Shown here: positions 1-10,000 of the stretch, in pieces
Position numbering within the stretch: position 1 is the stretch's first letter
How the letters are laid out: the number at the start of each line of letters is the position of its first letter
From: Planctomycetota bacterium
Lineage (GTDB): Bacteria; Planctomycetota; UBA1135; UBA2386
DNA length: 64,000 nucleotides
Reading direction: 5' to 3'
NCBI GenBank assembly: GCA_016713175.1
Contig: JADJPQ010000026.1
Location: 248,001-312,000 of the forward strand
Position numbers and translations under genes: made by a program
Notes under the pieces: model-generated
Database searches by the model: none
Seen by the model: only the letters and a program-made list of their open reading frames with translations
What the model was told of the DNA's origin: nothing

Positions 1-225
1 CTGTCGCAGCACGAGGCTCCGCGCCGCTATCGCGACGACCTCCGGGAACTCGCGAGCCGGCTGGCGTTCGTGGTGCCGGGGCCAGTGCCCCCGAGCGAGG
101 ATCCGCAGCTCGCGGCGGCAATCGCCGCGCTGCGCGAACGGGTCGCCAGCACCGCCGTCGGCGACGCGCCATCCAAGGACCGACTGGACCAGCCGCCACA
201 CGGTGGCAACGGCCAAGGTCGCTGA
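1..225 (+). CDS. C-terminal end of an unidentified protein (5' end outside window)
   Basis: Frame 1 is open from the first base to a TGA at 223-225 and gives about 74 residues. They begin LSQHEAPRRYRDDLREL and end in a Pro/Gly/Gln-rich tail. The Arg/Ala/Leu composition and GC-rich third positions match neighbouring genes, and the stop lies 18 bases before tsaD on the same strand, so it is probably the preceding gene of that operon. No family motif is recognisable in this fragment and no function is proposed. Confidence 0.55.
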   Translation: MSQHEAPRRYRDDLRELASRLAFVVPGPVPPSEDPQLAAAIAALRERVASTAVGDAPSKDRLDQPPHGGNGQGR

Positions 226-243
226 GCTAGAGTCGGCACCGTC

Positions 244-1287
244 ATGGTGGATCGGATCCTCGGCATCGAGACCTCGTGTGACGAGACGGCGGCAGCCGTG
301 CTGATCGACGGCCGGCACGTCGCCAGCAACATCGTGCACTCGCAGACCGCGCTGCACGAACGCTGGCGCGGCGTGGTGCCCGAGGTCGCGAGTCGTTCCC
401 ACACGCAGCGGATCCTGCCGATCGTCGACGAGGCGTTGCGGGTCGCCGACGTGCGCCCGCACGAACTCGACGCCATCGCCGTCACCCACCGGCCCGGCAT
501 GATCGGTTGCCTGCTGGTCGGCCTCGCGGCGGCAAAAGCACTGGCCTGGCGCTACGCGCGGCCGCTGATCGGCGTCGATCACGTACAGGCCCACATCCAC
601 GCCGCGTTCCTGGCCGAACCCGACATGCCGCTGCCGGCGCTGGCGCTGGTCGCATCCGGCGGCCACACCGCGTTGTGGCTCGTGCACGAACCAGGTCGTA
701 CCGAACGTCTGGGAACGACGCGCGACGATGCTGCTGGCGAAGCACTCGACAAGGGCGCGGCTCTGCTCGGCCTGCCCTATCCGGGCGGCCCGTCGATCCA
801 GGCCGCCGCCGTCGGCGGTGACCCGCGCGCCATCGATCTGCCGCGCAGCATGCTCGGCGACTCGCTCGACTTCTCGTTCTCGGGCGTCAAGACCGCGCTG
901 CTGTACGGGTTGCGCGGGCCGGGCGCGACCGCGCCGATGCCAGCACTGCCACCCGAACGCGTGCGCGATCTGGCCTGCGCCTACCAGGAAGCGATCGTCG
1001 ACGTGCTGATCAGGAAGCTGGCCCGCGCCGCCGAACGCCATCCGGTGCAGGCGCTGTGCATCGGCGGCGGTGTCGCGCGCAACACGCGGTTGCGCGAGCG
1101 ACTGCAGACGCACCGTTCCCTGGCTGGTCTGCGTCTGGTGCTGCCGCCGCTCGCGCTGTGCTCCGACAATGGCGCGATGATCGCGGCGCTCGGCCGGCTG
1201 CACTGGCAACGCGGCGAAATCGCCGACCTCGACCTCGACGCCATCGCCACGCCGCAAGCCGGCGGCAAGGCGCGGCGACCGGCATGA
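244..1287 (+). CDS. tsaD: tRNA N6-adenosine threonylcarbamoyltransferase TsaD
   Basis: Transfers the threonylcarbamoyl group from threonylcarbamoyl-AMP to A37 of ANN-decoding tRNAs, acting with TsaB and TsaE in the cytoplasm. The 347 residues match the usual family length. It opens with the ASKHA-fold signature ILGIETSCDET. It has the metal-binding HxxxH in DHVQAHIHAAF (about residue 115), the SGGHT loop, the FSGVKTALL segment, and the C-terminal GGGVARN and CSDNGAM motifs. The ATG at 244 places the ETSCDE motif close to the N-terminus, as expected. The stop overlaps the larB start (ATGA), so the two are probably co-translated. tsaB and tsaE are not in the window. Confidence 0.96.
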   Translation: MVDRILGIETSCDETAAAVLIDGRHVASNIVHSQTALHERWRGVVPEVASRSHTQRILPIVDEALRVADVRPHELDAIAVTHRPGMIGCLLVGLAAAKALAWRYARPLIGVDHVQAHIHAAFLAEPDMPLPALALVASGGHTALWLVHEPGRTERLGTTRDDAAGEALDKGAALLGLPYPGGPSIQAAAVGGDPRAIDLPRSMLGDSLDFSFSGVKTALLYGLRGPGATAPMPALPPERVRDLACAYQEAIVDVLIRKLARAAERHPVQALCIGGGVARNTRLRERLQTHRSLAGLRLVLPPLALCSDNGAMIAALGRLHWQRGEIADLDLDAIATPQAGGKARRPA

Positions 1288-2063
1288 ACGCCGCACGCGA
1301 GATCCTGGCGCAACTGCAGGCGGGCGCCATCGATGTCGACACCGCCCTGCGGTCGCTGCCCCTGCAGCCGGCGACCGATCTCGGCTTCGCGCGCATCGAT
1401 CACGAACGGGCGAGCCGCTGCGGGTTCCCGGAAGTCGTGTTCTGTCCGGGCAAGACTCCGGCCCAGGCCGCCGCGATCGCCACCGAGATCCTGACGCGGT
1501 CAGAGCGCGTGCTGTTGACCCGCGCCGACCAGGGTCACGCGGACGCGGTCACGGCCGCCGTGCCGGACAGCCGCTGGCACGCCTCCGCTCGCTGCCTGAC
1601 CGTGCACCGTGGCCGCAAGGAGCCGATCGGCCTGGTCGCCGTGGTCGCCGCCGGCACCGCCGACCTGCCGGTCGCCGAGGAGGCCGCCGTCACGCTGGAG
1701 ATCGCCGACAACCGCGTCGAACGCCACTTCGATGTCGGCGTCGCCGGCCTGCACCGGCTGCTCGACCGGCTGCCGGCGATCCGCCGTGCCCACGCCGTCG
1801 TCGCCATCGCCGGCATGGAAGGCGCCCTGCCGTCCGTGCTGGCCGGACTGCTGGCCCGTCCGGTGTTCGCCGTGCCGACTTCGGTCGGCTACGGCGCGTC
1901 GTTCGGCGGGCTGACGGCGTTGTTGGCGATGCTGAACTCATGCGCCGCCGGGGTGGCCGTGGTCAACGTTGACAATGGCTTCGGGGCCGGCTATCTCGCG
2001 TCGCTCGTGAACCGGCAGACGCGCTGCCCGGACCCCGACGACGCCGAGATGACGCCCCGTTGA
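1284..2063 (+). CDS. larB: Pyridinium-3,5-biscarboxylate mononucleotide synthase LarB (nickel-pincer cofactor)
   Basis: LarB carboxylates and hydrolyses nicotinic acid adenine dinucleotide in the first step of nickel-pincer nucleotide synthesis, the cofactor of lactate racemase-type enzymes. The 259-residue product has the family layout: an N-terminal helical region and a C-terminal AIR-carboxylase-like (PurE-like) domain. The latter holds VAAGTADLPVAEEAA, GVAGLHRL, AIAGMEGALPSVLAG, the VPTSVGYGASFGG loop and the VVNVDNGFGAG end. The ATG at 1284 overlaps the tsaD stop; its own stop overlaps the TTG of carA. LarE lies far away at 39.2-40.0 kb and LarC is not in the window. Confidence 0.93.
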   Translation: MNAAREILAQLQAGAIDVDTALRSLPLQPATDLGFARIDHERASRCGFPEVVFCPGKTPAQAAAIATEILTRSERVLLTRADQGHADAVTAAVPDSRWHASARCLTVHRGRKEPIGLVAVVAAGTADLPVAEEAAVTLEIADNRVERHFDVGVAGLHRLLDRLPAIRRAHAVVAIAGMEGALPSVLAGLLARPVFAVPTSVGYGASFGGLTALLAMLNSCAAGVAVVNVDNGFGAGYLASLVNRQTRCPDPDDAEMTPR

Positions 2064-3211
2064 ACCCCACCCAGTCGCATACCCCGTTGGCGCCTGCCCG
2101 CCTCGCGCTCGAAGACGGCACGGTCCTGACCGGACGGGGCTTCGGCGCCGACATCGAGACCGTCGGCGAACTGGTGTTCAACACTTCGATGACCGGCTAC
2201 CAGGAGATCCTGTCGGATCCCAGCTACCGCGGTCAGACCGTGTTGCTGACGCAGCCGCACATCGGCAACTACGGCGTCAACAGCGAGGATGAGGAGTCGA
2301 CGCGGATCTGGACCTCGGGCCTGATCGTTCGCGAGGCCTGTGATCGCGCCAGCAACTTCCGCTCCGGCATGGAGCTGTCGGCCTGGCTTCTGCAGCACGG
2401 CGTTCCCGGCATCGACGGCGTCGACACCCGGATGCTGACCCGCAAGGTCCGCGACGGCGGCGAACAGCGGGTGCTGATCACCCGCGACCGCCATGCCACC
2501 GACGAACAACTGGTCGCCCGCGTCCGCACCGCGCCGCGGGTCGCCGACGTCGACCACGTGCTGCAGGTGACGACCAAGGAGCCGTACGCCTGGTCGCGTG
2601 GCTACGAATCACCGTTCTCGGCGCCGGCTCGCGGCAAGGCCGCGCGGCCGTTCAAGATCGTGGCCTACGATTTCGGCGCCAAGACCAACATCCTGCGCTC
2701 GCTGGTTGCACATGGCCTCGACGTCACGGTCGTGCCGGCGACCACCCCGGGCGAAGCGGTGCTCGAACGGCAGCCTGACGGCGTGTTCTTGAGCAACGGT
2801 CCGGGCGATCCGGCGATCTGCCGCTACGCCATCACCGCCGCGCAGCTGCTGGTCCGCAAGCTGCCGGTGTTCGGCATCTGCCTCGGCCATCAGATCCTCG
2901 GCCACGTGTTCGGCGGCAAGACCTACAAGATGAAGTTCGGCCATCACGGCGGCAACCAGCCGGTGATGGACTTGACCACCGGCAAGGTCGAGATCACCGC
3001 GCAGAACCACAGCTACGCGATCGATCCGCAGTCGCTGCCCGACGCCGTCGAGGTCACGCACAAGAACCTGAACGACCAGACGGTCGAGGGCCTGCGCCAC
3101 AAGGAACTGCCGGTGTTCTCGGTGCAGTACCATCCGGAAGCGGCGCCTGGTCCGCACGATGCGCTGTACCTGTTCGCGCGCTTCGTCGAGCTGCTGCAGC
3201 GGCACCGCTGA
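2060..3211 (+). CDS. carA: Carbamoyl-phosphate synthase small (glutaminase) subunit CarA
   Basis: Hydrolyses glutamine and channels ammonia to CarB for carbamoyl phosphate used in arginine and pyrimidine synthesis. The 383 residues fit the family. The N-terminal domain carries FNTSMTGYQEILSDPSY. The C-terminal class-I glutamine amidotransferase has the FSNGPGDP-like loop (FLSNGPGDPA), the nucleophile Cys in FGICLGHQILG and the catalytic His/Glu in QYHPEAAPGP. The likely start is the TTG at 2060, which overlaps the larB stop (TTGA); it gives a normal short N-terminus before LALEDGTVLTGRGFG. carB does not follow: the next gene is on the other strand. Confidence 0.96.
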   Translation: MNPTQSHTPLAPARLALEDGTVLTGRGFGADIETVGELVFNTSMTGYQEILSDPSYRGQTVLLTQPHIGNYGVNSEDEESTRIWTSGLIVREACDRASNFRSGMELSAWLLQHGVPGIDGVDTRMLTRKVRDGGEQRVLITRDRHATDEQLVARVRTAPRVADVDHVLQVTTKEPYAWSRGYESPFSAPARGKAARPFKIVAYDFGAKTNILRSLVAHGLDVTVVPATTPGEAVLERQPDGVFLSNGPGDPAICRYAITAAQLLVRKLPVFGICLGHQILGHVFGGKTYKMKFGHHGGNQPVMDLTTGKVEITAQNHSYAIDPQSLPDAVEVTHKNLNDQTVEGLRHKELPVFSVQYHPEAAPGPHDALYLFARFVELLQRHR

Positions 3212-3244
3212 TCGCCGGTTCGCGGGCCCGCCGGGGCCAGCGGC

Positions 3245-4852
3245 CTACCGGCGCAGGAACTCGTCGCGCTTGTACTGCGGCAGGTAGAACTCGACCAGGA
3301 ACGGATTCCAGGCCTTCTCATCGGCGGCGAACTGATCCATCTCCGAATACTCGAGCGCCAGATCCCGCGGCTCGTCCTGCAGATCGATCGGCTGCACGCG
3401 CAGCCCGTGCCGTTCTTCGCGCAGCACCAGCGGGAACAGCTTGCCGCCGTCGCCATTGTCGCGACGGACCATGATCGAACGGCTGCGGCGCAACACGTAG
3501 ACGCGGTTCTCCTCGTTGCGCTTGTAGAGCGTCGCCATGTGGATCGAGAACACGTCCGACTTGGTCGTCACCGAGCGGATGAAGTCCGACTTCAACTCCG
3601 GGTCGGGCAGGTTGGCGAACTCCTGCACCTTCTCCAGGTCCGAAGGCTCGGCGAAGAACTTGTACTTGACGTCTTCCCCCAGCCGCAGATCGCCGAAGTC
3701 GGCGGCCTCGGTGCCGCTTTCCTCACGCGCCGCTTCCTCCGCCTCTTCGTCGACCTCGTTGCGGTAGCGCAGGATCGCATCGATCACCTGATCGCTGATC
3801 TTGTCGGGCGGGAACAACGCGCGCAGCACCGGACGGGTCGCGGTGTTGATGTTGACACGGATGCCCTCACCCTCGGGCTGCGGCGGCGGCGCTTCGGGAT
3901 CCGCAGCCTGCCCCTGCCCGGCATTGCCACTCGCAGCCGCGCCACCCGTCGCCGCCCCACCGTCAGCCGACGGCTCCCCGCCCTCCGCCTGGCGCCGCGC
4001 CTCGCGCCGCGCATTCTTCTCCGGATCGCCCGGATCGGCGATCAAGGCCGTCCAAACGGTCAAGGCGGACTCCAGACCCTGGATGACCTTGCCATCGAGG
4101 ACCTTGTCGTAGAACAGTTCCTCGGTGACCGTGCGCAGCATCAGCATCTCGTCGAGATGCATTGGCAACGAGATGTCGCGCTGCTTGTCGTTGTCGCTCT
4201 TCAGCGGCGGCCGCGGGATCGCCTCGGTGCCGGAGCGCTTCGCCCAGTCGTCGAGTTCGCGCACGATCTGCTCGGCATCGGAGGTGGTGACGTCGAACTC
4301 GGTGTCCTCGCGCAAGGTGTCGATCAACCGCACCAGCCGATCGCGCGAAAACCGGGCGAACTCCTCGTCCGGGCTCCACAGCGCCAGGATGTTGAACTTG
4401 CGGTTCTCGTCCTCGACCCAGACGTAGGTCGTCAGATCGCCATCGGCATAGGCCTGGGGCTTGAACCACGAATCGCGCGTGCTGTCGCAGCCGGCAGCCG
4501 GATCGGTCTCACCCTCGCCTTCGCCGCCGGCCCCGCCGGTCGGCAGCCCACCGCCACTGGCGCCCGCGCCACCCAGGGCCCCGGCCAGCCCACCGCCGCC
4601 ACCCTCTTCGCCGCCAGCACCGGCGAGGTCGTCGAGCAGCGCGTCCTCGACCTGACCGAGCTGGAAGTCCATCTGGTTGTTCATCCGCGCCAGCAGCGCG
4701 TCGTTCTCGCCGGTCAAGCGGACCATGCGACCGGACACCACCAGTTCAGCGACCAGGATGTAGAGCAGGATCGCGAAGATCAGGGTCAACACCAGCGCCA
4801 CGCCATGTTCGGCGGAGCGTTCGTGGCGCAGGGCGATCGGCGATGACGTCAT
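3245..4852 (-). CDS. GspK-like minor pseudopilin (type II secretion family)
   Basis: A 535-residue protein starting MTSSPIALRHERS. The start at 4852 is chosen because it puts a short basic segment directly before a hydrophobic helix (about residues 17-37, GVALVLTLIFAILLYILVAE), the usual N-terminus of type II secretion pseudopilins. A Gly/Ser-rich linker follows (about 75-115). Near residues 334-372 is a helix-hairpin-helix-like segment (VNINTATRPVLRALFP) typical of GspK. Charged Glu/Arg-rich stretches fill the rest. In known systems GspK caps the pseudopilus tip. It is longer than E. coli GspK (about 330). Its neighbours, a secretin and an OmpH-like protein, support a role in an envelope-spanning secretion or pilus machine, although no GspE/F/G genes are visible. 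Confidence 0.75.
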   Translation of the reverse strand: MTSSPIALRHERSAEHGVALVLTLIFAILLYILVAELVVSGRMVRLTGENDALLARMNNQMDFQLGQVEDALLDDLAGAGGEEGGGGGLAGALGGAGASGGGLPTGGAGGEGEGETDPAAGCDSTRDSWFKPQAYADGDLTTYVWVEDENRKFNILALWSPDEEFARFSRDRLVRLIDTLREDTEFDVTTSDAEQIVRELDDWAKRSGTEAIPRPPLKSDNDKQRDISLPMHLDEMLMLRTVTEELFYDKVLDGKVIQGLESALTVWTALIADPGDPEKNARREARRQAEGGEPSADGGAATGGAAASGNAGQGQAADPEAPPPQPEGEGIRVNINTATRPVLRALFPPDKISDQVIDAILRYRNEVDEEAEEAAREESGTEAADFGDLRLGEDVKYKFFAEPSDLEKVQEFANLPDPELKSDFIRSVTTKSDVFSIHMATLYKRNEENRVYVLRRSRSIMVRRDNGDGGKLFPLVLREERHGLRVQPIDLQDEPRDLALEYSEMDQFAADEKAWNPFLVEFYLPQYKRDEFLRR

Positions 4853-4943
4853 GTCCAGGATCCGATTGGGACGGTGATCGTAGCACCTGCCTTCCCACGG
4901 AATCGTCCGATCCTGCGAACGGGCGAACGCGGATCCGCGGGAG

Positions 4944-6437
4944 TCAGTCGTCCGGTCCGCTGCCAACGGGCGTGCCGCGATCGGTGACGATCCGCGGCGT
5001 GATCTGGAACGCGACGTTGGTGTCGCTGCGCTGGATCGATGTCGACCGGAACAGGAAGCCGAGGATCGGGATGTCGCCGAGGATCGGCACCTTCTGCTCG
5101 TTCTCGAACGTCGTCTGCGACTTCAGCCCGCCGATCAGCAGGCTGTGCTTGTCCTTCAGATACACCGTCGTGACCGCGGTCCGCGTGCTGGTGATCGGAG
5201 TCACCACCGGATCGGTGTCGGCGAAGCCGGTGATCGCGGAGACATCGGCGTAGACCTGCAGCAGGATCGAGTCGGTGCCGGCAATCGTCGGAATGATGTT
5301 CATCTTGACGCCGACCGGCTTGAACTGGATGTCCGTCGCCACCTGACTGCCGAGCTGGCTGATCTTGGCTCGCGGGAACGGCACCTGCGTCAGCGTCGAG
5401 ATCGCGGCGACGCCGCCGTTGCGGACCACCAGCTTCGGCGAGCTGGTGATGTCGGCGATGTTGTTGGCTTCCAGTGCCTGCAGCAGCACGTTCAGCTCGA
5501 TGCTGTCGTGGATGCCGCCGAGCGTGAACAGACCGACGTCGGTCACCGGGCTGGCGCCGACGATCGGCTGTCGCAGCGGGAAGATCGACGTGTATGCCTG
5601 CACGAGTTGGCTGGAACTCAGGTTGGCGAAGTTCGGCGTGCCCGTGGTATCGATGCCGCTGACCCCGAATGCCAGAGCGTCAGCGGTGGAGTATTCGATC
5701 ACCTGCACAGTGATCTCGACTTGCGGAATGCTGGCGTAGAACAAGTTGAGCGCCGCTTCGAACGCCGCCAGCGACGACGGCAAGCCGGTGATCAGCGCAA
5801 GCGCGACGGACGGCGCCTTGCCTGCCGGCAGGGGCCCACCGCGGACCGAGGACGGGACGATGCCCGCTGCTGGTGGATCCGCCAGGTCAGCGCTGTTGAG
5901 CACCTCGAAGTCCGGCACATAGGTCACTTCGACTTCGCGGCCGCCAAGCATCCGGCCGAGGATGCTCTGGCTTTGCGCGCCACCGATCCTGGTGCCGGGC
6001 GGCGGCACCGGTGACGCGCCAGCTACTGCCGGCTTGTCCGGCGCGATGTCGGTCACCAGCTTCAGGAACGTCGCTCCCAGGTCGCCGACCAAGAAGTACT
6101 GCTTGGTGACCCGACCATCCGCCCCGATCAGCACCGACGAACCGAACTGCGTCCGGATGCGCGCTTCTTCGGCCTCCTTCTCCGTGGGCGGTCCCTGCCG
6201 CCCGGGAGCCTGCGCTGCAGGGTCCTGCGGGGCACCGAGAGGCCGCTCGAGCGCACCAACGGAACCGGGCGCCGGACCGACACTCCATGCCAGAGCGCCA
6301 ACTGCGGTGCCGTCTGCAGTCGCCGCCACGACGCGCGTGGTGGGGCGGACCTCGGTCCCGGACGCAACGCAGGCCGGTGCGAGGGAGAGCCAAACGCCAG
6401 CGACGAGCCGAACCGAAAACCTGGCCGCGCTGTTCAT
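4944..6437 (-). CDS. Secretin-domain outer-membrane protein (GspD/PilQ superfamily)
   Basis: A 497-residue predicted outer-membrane channel. The start at 6437 gives a signal-peptide-like N-terminus (MNSAARFSVRLVAGVWLSL). The C-terminal half (about residues 235-490) has secretin hallmarks. These are VEITVQVIEYS, the NVLLQALEANN segment, SSPKLVVRNGGVAAI, the VGVKMNIIPTI beta-lip region, the LLIGGLKSQ turn, and the closing VPILGDIPILGFLF followed by TNVAFQITPRIV. The N-terminal half is Pro/Ala-rich and lacks clearly recognisable N1-N3 repeats, so the periplasmic part is short. It lies 91 bases upstream of the GspK-like gene on the same strand. A type II secretion or pilus channel is most likely; which one cannot be decided here. 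Confidence 0.85.
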   Translation of the reverse strand: MNSAARFSVRLVAGVWLSLAPACVASGTEVRPTTRVVAATADGTAVGALAWSVGPAPGSVGALERPLGAPQDPAAQAPGRQGPPTEKEAEEARIRTQFGSSVLIGADGRVTKQYFLVGDLGATFLKLVTDIAPDKPAVAGASPVPPPGTRIGGAQSQSILGRMLGGREVEVTYVPDFEVLNSADLADPPAAGIVPSSVRGGPLPAGKAPSVALALITGLPSSLAAFEAALNLFYASIPQVEITVQVIEYSTADALAFGVSGIDTTGTPNFANLSSSQLVQAYTSIFPLRQPIVGASPVTDVGLFTLGGIHDSIELNVLLQALEANNIADITSSPKLVVRNGGVAAISTLTQVPFPRAKISQLGSQVATDIQFKPVGVKMNIIPTIAGTDSILLQVYADVSAITGFADTDPVVTPITSTRTAVTTVYLKDKHSLLIGGLKSQTTFENEQKVPILGDIPILGFLFRSTSIQRSDTNVAFQITPRIVTDRGTPVGSGPDD

Positions 6438-6516
6438 GGGGTGCTTGGACCCGCGACCGATCGAGACGTCCGACCGCGGCGCGCGCATCGTGGGGCGACT
6501 TGCCGCGTGCCGCAAC

Positions 6517-6897
6517 TCACAGCTTGGCAATCACCTTGTCCGTCAGGTCGACGATCTCTTTGCCCTGCGCGTTGGCCACGTCACCCGAGCGCACGACCAG
6601 ATCCTTGCTCGCCCCCGCCGCCACGTTCTTGACGGCCTCCCGGATCCGCTTGTCCATTTCGGCGGCCAGCAACCGGTAGCGCGCGGAGCCTGGGCGTACG
6701 CCCTCGGCTTGAATGGTCTGCCACTCTGTGGTCGCTTCCTTGACCTTCGTTTCGTCGATGGACGCCGGAGCCGAAGTGTTGGCTGCGGCACCGAAGTAGA
6801 CCACCGCATCGCCATTCAGCGTGACCTGCGCGTGGACAAGACCGGCCAGAAGACCAGCCAGCGACCAGGCGAAAACGCAGCGACGAAGCAGGTGCAT
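6517..6897 (-). CDS. Small secreted OmpH/Skp-like protein
   Basis: A 126-residue protein. The start at 6897 gives a signal peptide (MHLLRRCVFAWSLAGLLAGL, cleavage near VHAQ). The mature part is helical and charged, with a C-terminal signature (VVRSGDV, then KEIVDLTDKVIAKL) that resembles the end of OmpH/Skp chaperones, where a 'DLVL..G..y....vDlT..v...L' pattern is usual. It is shorter than typical Skp (about 160). It is the first gene of the unit running into the secretin and GspK-like genes, so a periplasmic chaperone or assembly role is plausible. The family match rests on the C-terminal pattern only. Confidence 0.5.
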   Translation of the reverse strand: MHLLRRCVFAWSLAGLLAGLVHAQVTLNGDAVVYFGAAANTSAPASIDETKVKEATTEWQTIQAEGVRPGSARYRLLAAEMDKRIREAVKNVAAGASKDLVVRSGDVANAQGKEIVDLTDKVIAKL

Positions 6898-6944
6898 GGA
6901 GAAGACAGAGCATTCCGCGTGCCAGGCCCTCGTGGCCGAAATAG

Positions 6945-7010
6945 CAAGATCTCCACAAAGTGCCAAGAACAAACAATTAACAACACAAGTCAATAGTTAT
7001 CGGCCATTTG
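6945..7010 (-). promoter_or_regulatory. AT-rich upstream region, possible promoter for the OmpH-like/secretin/GspK-like genes
   Basis: This is one of the few AT-rich stretches in the window. It lies directly upstream of the 6897 start, between that gene and the end of the sigma-54 activator. On the minus strand it contains TTGACT (plus-strand 6988-6993), a good -35 match, and a TTAATT stretch. No convincing -10 box sits at 16-18 bases. A promoter here is inferred from base composition and position only. Confidence 0.3.
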
Positions 7011-7052
7011 CCCGGTGGCCTGGGAACTCGGGTTACTCTGGTGCTGACGTCG

Positions 7053-10000
7053 TCAGGTTGGCGAATTCCCGAATTCCGCCACCGGCCCAACTGGCCGATA
7101 TCTAGCCCCCCGGCGGGAGCCAACTCGGACGACCAGGCCGGCATCGACCAATGCCATCATGTCCCGCAGCGCCGTCCGCGCGGAAACCCCGTTCACTTCC
7201 ATGTGCTCTTGCGTGCCGAGCGCGCCGCGTTGCACGAGCCAGTCGTACAGCTGGCGCAACCGAGGCGGCAACGATCTGGCGTCCACCGGTGGATGTGCAT
7301 CGGCACCGGCGGACGCCTTGGGAGGAGCGGGCAGGATGACCGCCGACTCGGTCGACTCTGGGGCATCACGCTGGACAGCAATGGCCGGTGCGTCCGGGGC
7401 AGCCTGGCCAGGCTGGTCGCCAACTGGCGCCGATAGGGTTGGCGTCGGCGGCACTGCTACGCCAGGCACAGGCACCGGCGCCATTGGCGCAGTCGCCAGA
7501 ACTGCCGGCACGAGCGGCGCACCTCCAGGCACCCCGGGTCCCGCGGGCGCTGCCGCCATCAGGTCTCGAAGCTGCACGGTCTCGCCGGTGGCCAGCACGA
7601 CCGCACGAAACACCGCGTTGCGCAGTTCACGCACGTTGCCCGGCCATTCACGCCGGAACAACTCGTCCATCGCGTCGGTCGAGAATCCCTTCACCTGGGA
7701 CTGGCCCGCGCCGCGCAGCTCGCGCAGGAACGCCTCGACCAGCGCCGGAATCTCCTGCCGCCGTTCGCGCAGCGGCGGCACCCGGACCAGGATCCCCTGC
7801 AACCGGTAGTACAGATCCTCGCGGAAGGCACCGTCGCGGACCATTTGCGCAAGGTCACGATGCGTTGCGGCGACGACCCGCACATCGACCGGTACCGGCG
7901 TCGCGCCGCCGACACGATCGACCTCGCGTTCCTGCAACACCCGGAGCAGTTTGACCTGCACGTCGAGCGGAATCTCGCCGACCTCGTCGAGGAACAACGT
8001 GCCGCCGTTCGCCTGTTCGAACTTGCCGATCTTGCGCCGGTCGGCGCCGGTGAACGCCCCTTTCTCGTGGCCGAACAGCTCGGACGCGAGCAGCGTCTCG
8101 GACAACGCGGCGCAGTGCACCTTCACCAGGGGGCCGGGCGCCCGCCGGCTCCAGCGGTGGAGCAGGTTGGTCAGCACCTCCTTGCCGGTGCCGGTCTCGC
8201 CTTCGAGCAAGACCGTCAGATCGCTGCCCGCAACACGGCGCAACGTGCGCCACACCTCGCGCATCGCCGGGCTCACCGCGGTGACGCCGGCCGCCTGCAG
8301 CGTGGCATCCGACTCGAACGCGGCGGCGCCGACCGGGTCGCTCGACTGCAGTCGTTCGCGCACGGCATCGAACAGGAACTCCGCCGACGCCGCCTCCTCC
8401 GGGAAGGCCACCAGTGCGGTTGCCAACGGCCGTTCGTCGACCTCGCCCTCGGCGGCGGCGTCGACGATCGCCCGCCACGCCGTGGCAATCCTCTGCAGCA
8501 ACGCCGAGCCGGCCTCACGATCCAGCCCACGCGCCGCCAACTGGAAGCCGCCGGCACCCTGGTGGCACAGAACAGCGCCCGGCCCGACGATCTCGTGCAG
8601 CAGGGCCGCGAACCGCCGCAACCCGCGCGGTCGCCGCAGCCCGTCACCGAGCATCGCCGCCGCCAACACCAGCGGCTGCCCGCGTTGCTGCGCGATCGAC
8701 ACCTCGTCGGCAGTCCGCCACCGAAAGTACTCGGCCGTGAACGCACCGGTGATCGGATCCTGGATCGCGTGCTGGTAGAGGTCCGCGTTCTCGAGCGCCA
8801 CCGCCGCCTGCGCCGCGACGGTGCCGAGCAGCGCCAGGTCCACGGCCGGCGCTTTCTGCGCCTCGAACAGCAGCAGCACCGCGCCGCGCCCCCGATCCGC
8901 ATAGACCAGCGGAATCGCGACCGCAGCGCGCATGCCAGGCAGGTAGCGGGCAAGCCAGGGCAAGCCGCCTGGCGGCACCCACAGACTCGACGCCCCGACG
9001 GCCCGGACGAGGAACGCCAGCTCGGCAACCACCGGTGCCTCGCCATCGGGCTGCAGGACCAGCCGAGGTTCCGAGGCTCCCGCCGCCAGCATCAACACCG
9101 CGACGCGATCGGCTGCGGCGTGCTGTTCGCAGAAGCGGCGCAACACCGCCAGCGTGTGTTGCGGATCGAGCTGCGCCGACAGCTCCTGGATCGTCCGGTT
9201 CAGTTGCTGCAGATCCTGCAGCCGGGCTTGCAGATCCGCGGCCATGGCATTGAACGTGCTCGACAAACGGCCGATCTGGCCCGGCTCGTCGACCGGCACG
9301 CGAACATCCAGTTCGCCGCGCGACAGGGCCTGCGCACCGCGCTCGAGCCGCTCGATCGGCCGACTGATGCGACCGCTGACGACGAACGCAACGAACGCGG
9401 CCAACACGGCCAGCAACCCGGCCACCAGCAGGAAGAACGCGCGCACCGACAGCCGCCCGAACGGCAGATCGAACGCCGCGCGCTGGTCGGGAGCCGCAAG
9501 CACCAACAGCGCGCGCGGTGTGTCCTGCAGGTCGGTCAACACGCCATAGCCGCACAGCACGCCATCGACGCCATCGGTCGACCGGTCGACCACCGGCTGA
9601 CGCCGTTCGATCGCATCCAGCGCCGCCCGCTCCCGTGCCGCCATCACTGCATGGTCGCGACCGGACCAGAACAGGCGCTGGGCTTCGGGGGTATCCGCGC
9701 CCGCCAGCGGATAGCCCTTGATGTCGGCCAACAAGATCGCGCGGCCCGGTGCCAGCGCCGCCAGGAAGTCCTGCCCCAGAGGCCGGCCAACCGTCAGCGC
9801 CAACGAGCCGCCGCGCACCGCTTGTTCGCTGCGGACGCCGATCAACACCTGGCCCCAATGCAGCAGAACGCTGGGCTCCGGCCGCGCCACCGCCTCGGCG
9901 GCCGCCATGCGTTCGTTGCCGGCCGTCACCGTCCACGTCCGACCGGCAACGCCATCACCAGGTCGCCATTCGAGCTGCAGGAATCCACCCCGCCACTCCG

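Noticed and set aside
4928..4939. 12-bp self-complementary CGCGGATCCGCG between the secretin and GspK-like genes
   Set aside because: It overlaps nothing regulatory by position and such GC palindromes are frequent at this base composition.
6375..6437. Secretin as a lipoprotein (LAPAC near the N-terminus)
   Set aside because: Pro at the -2 position does not fit the usual lipobox; treated as an ordinary signal peptide.
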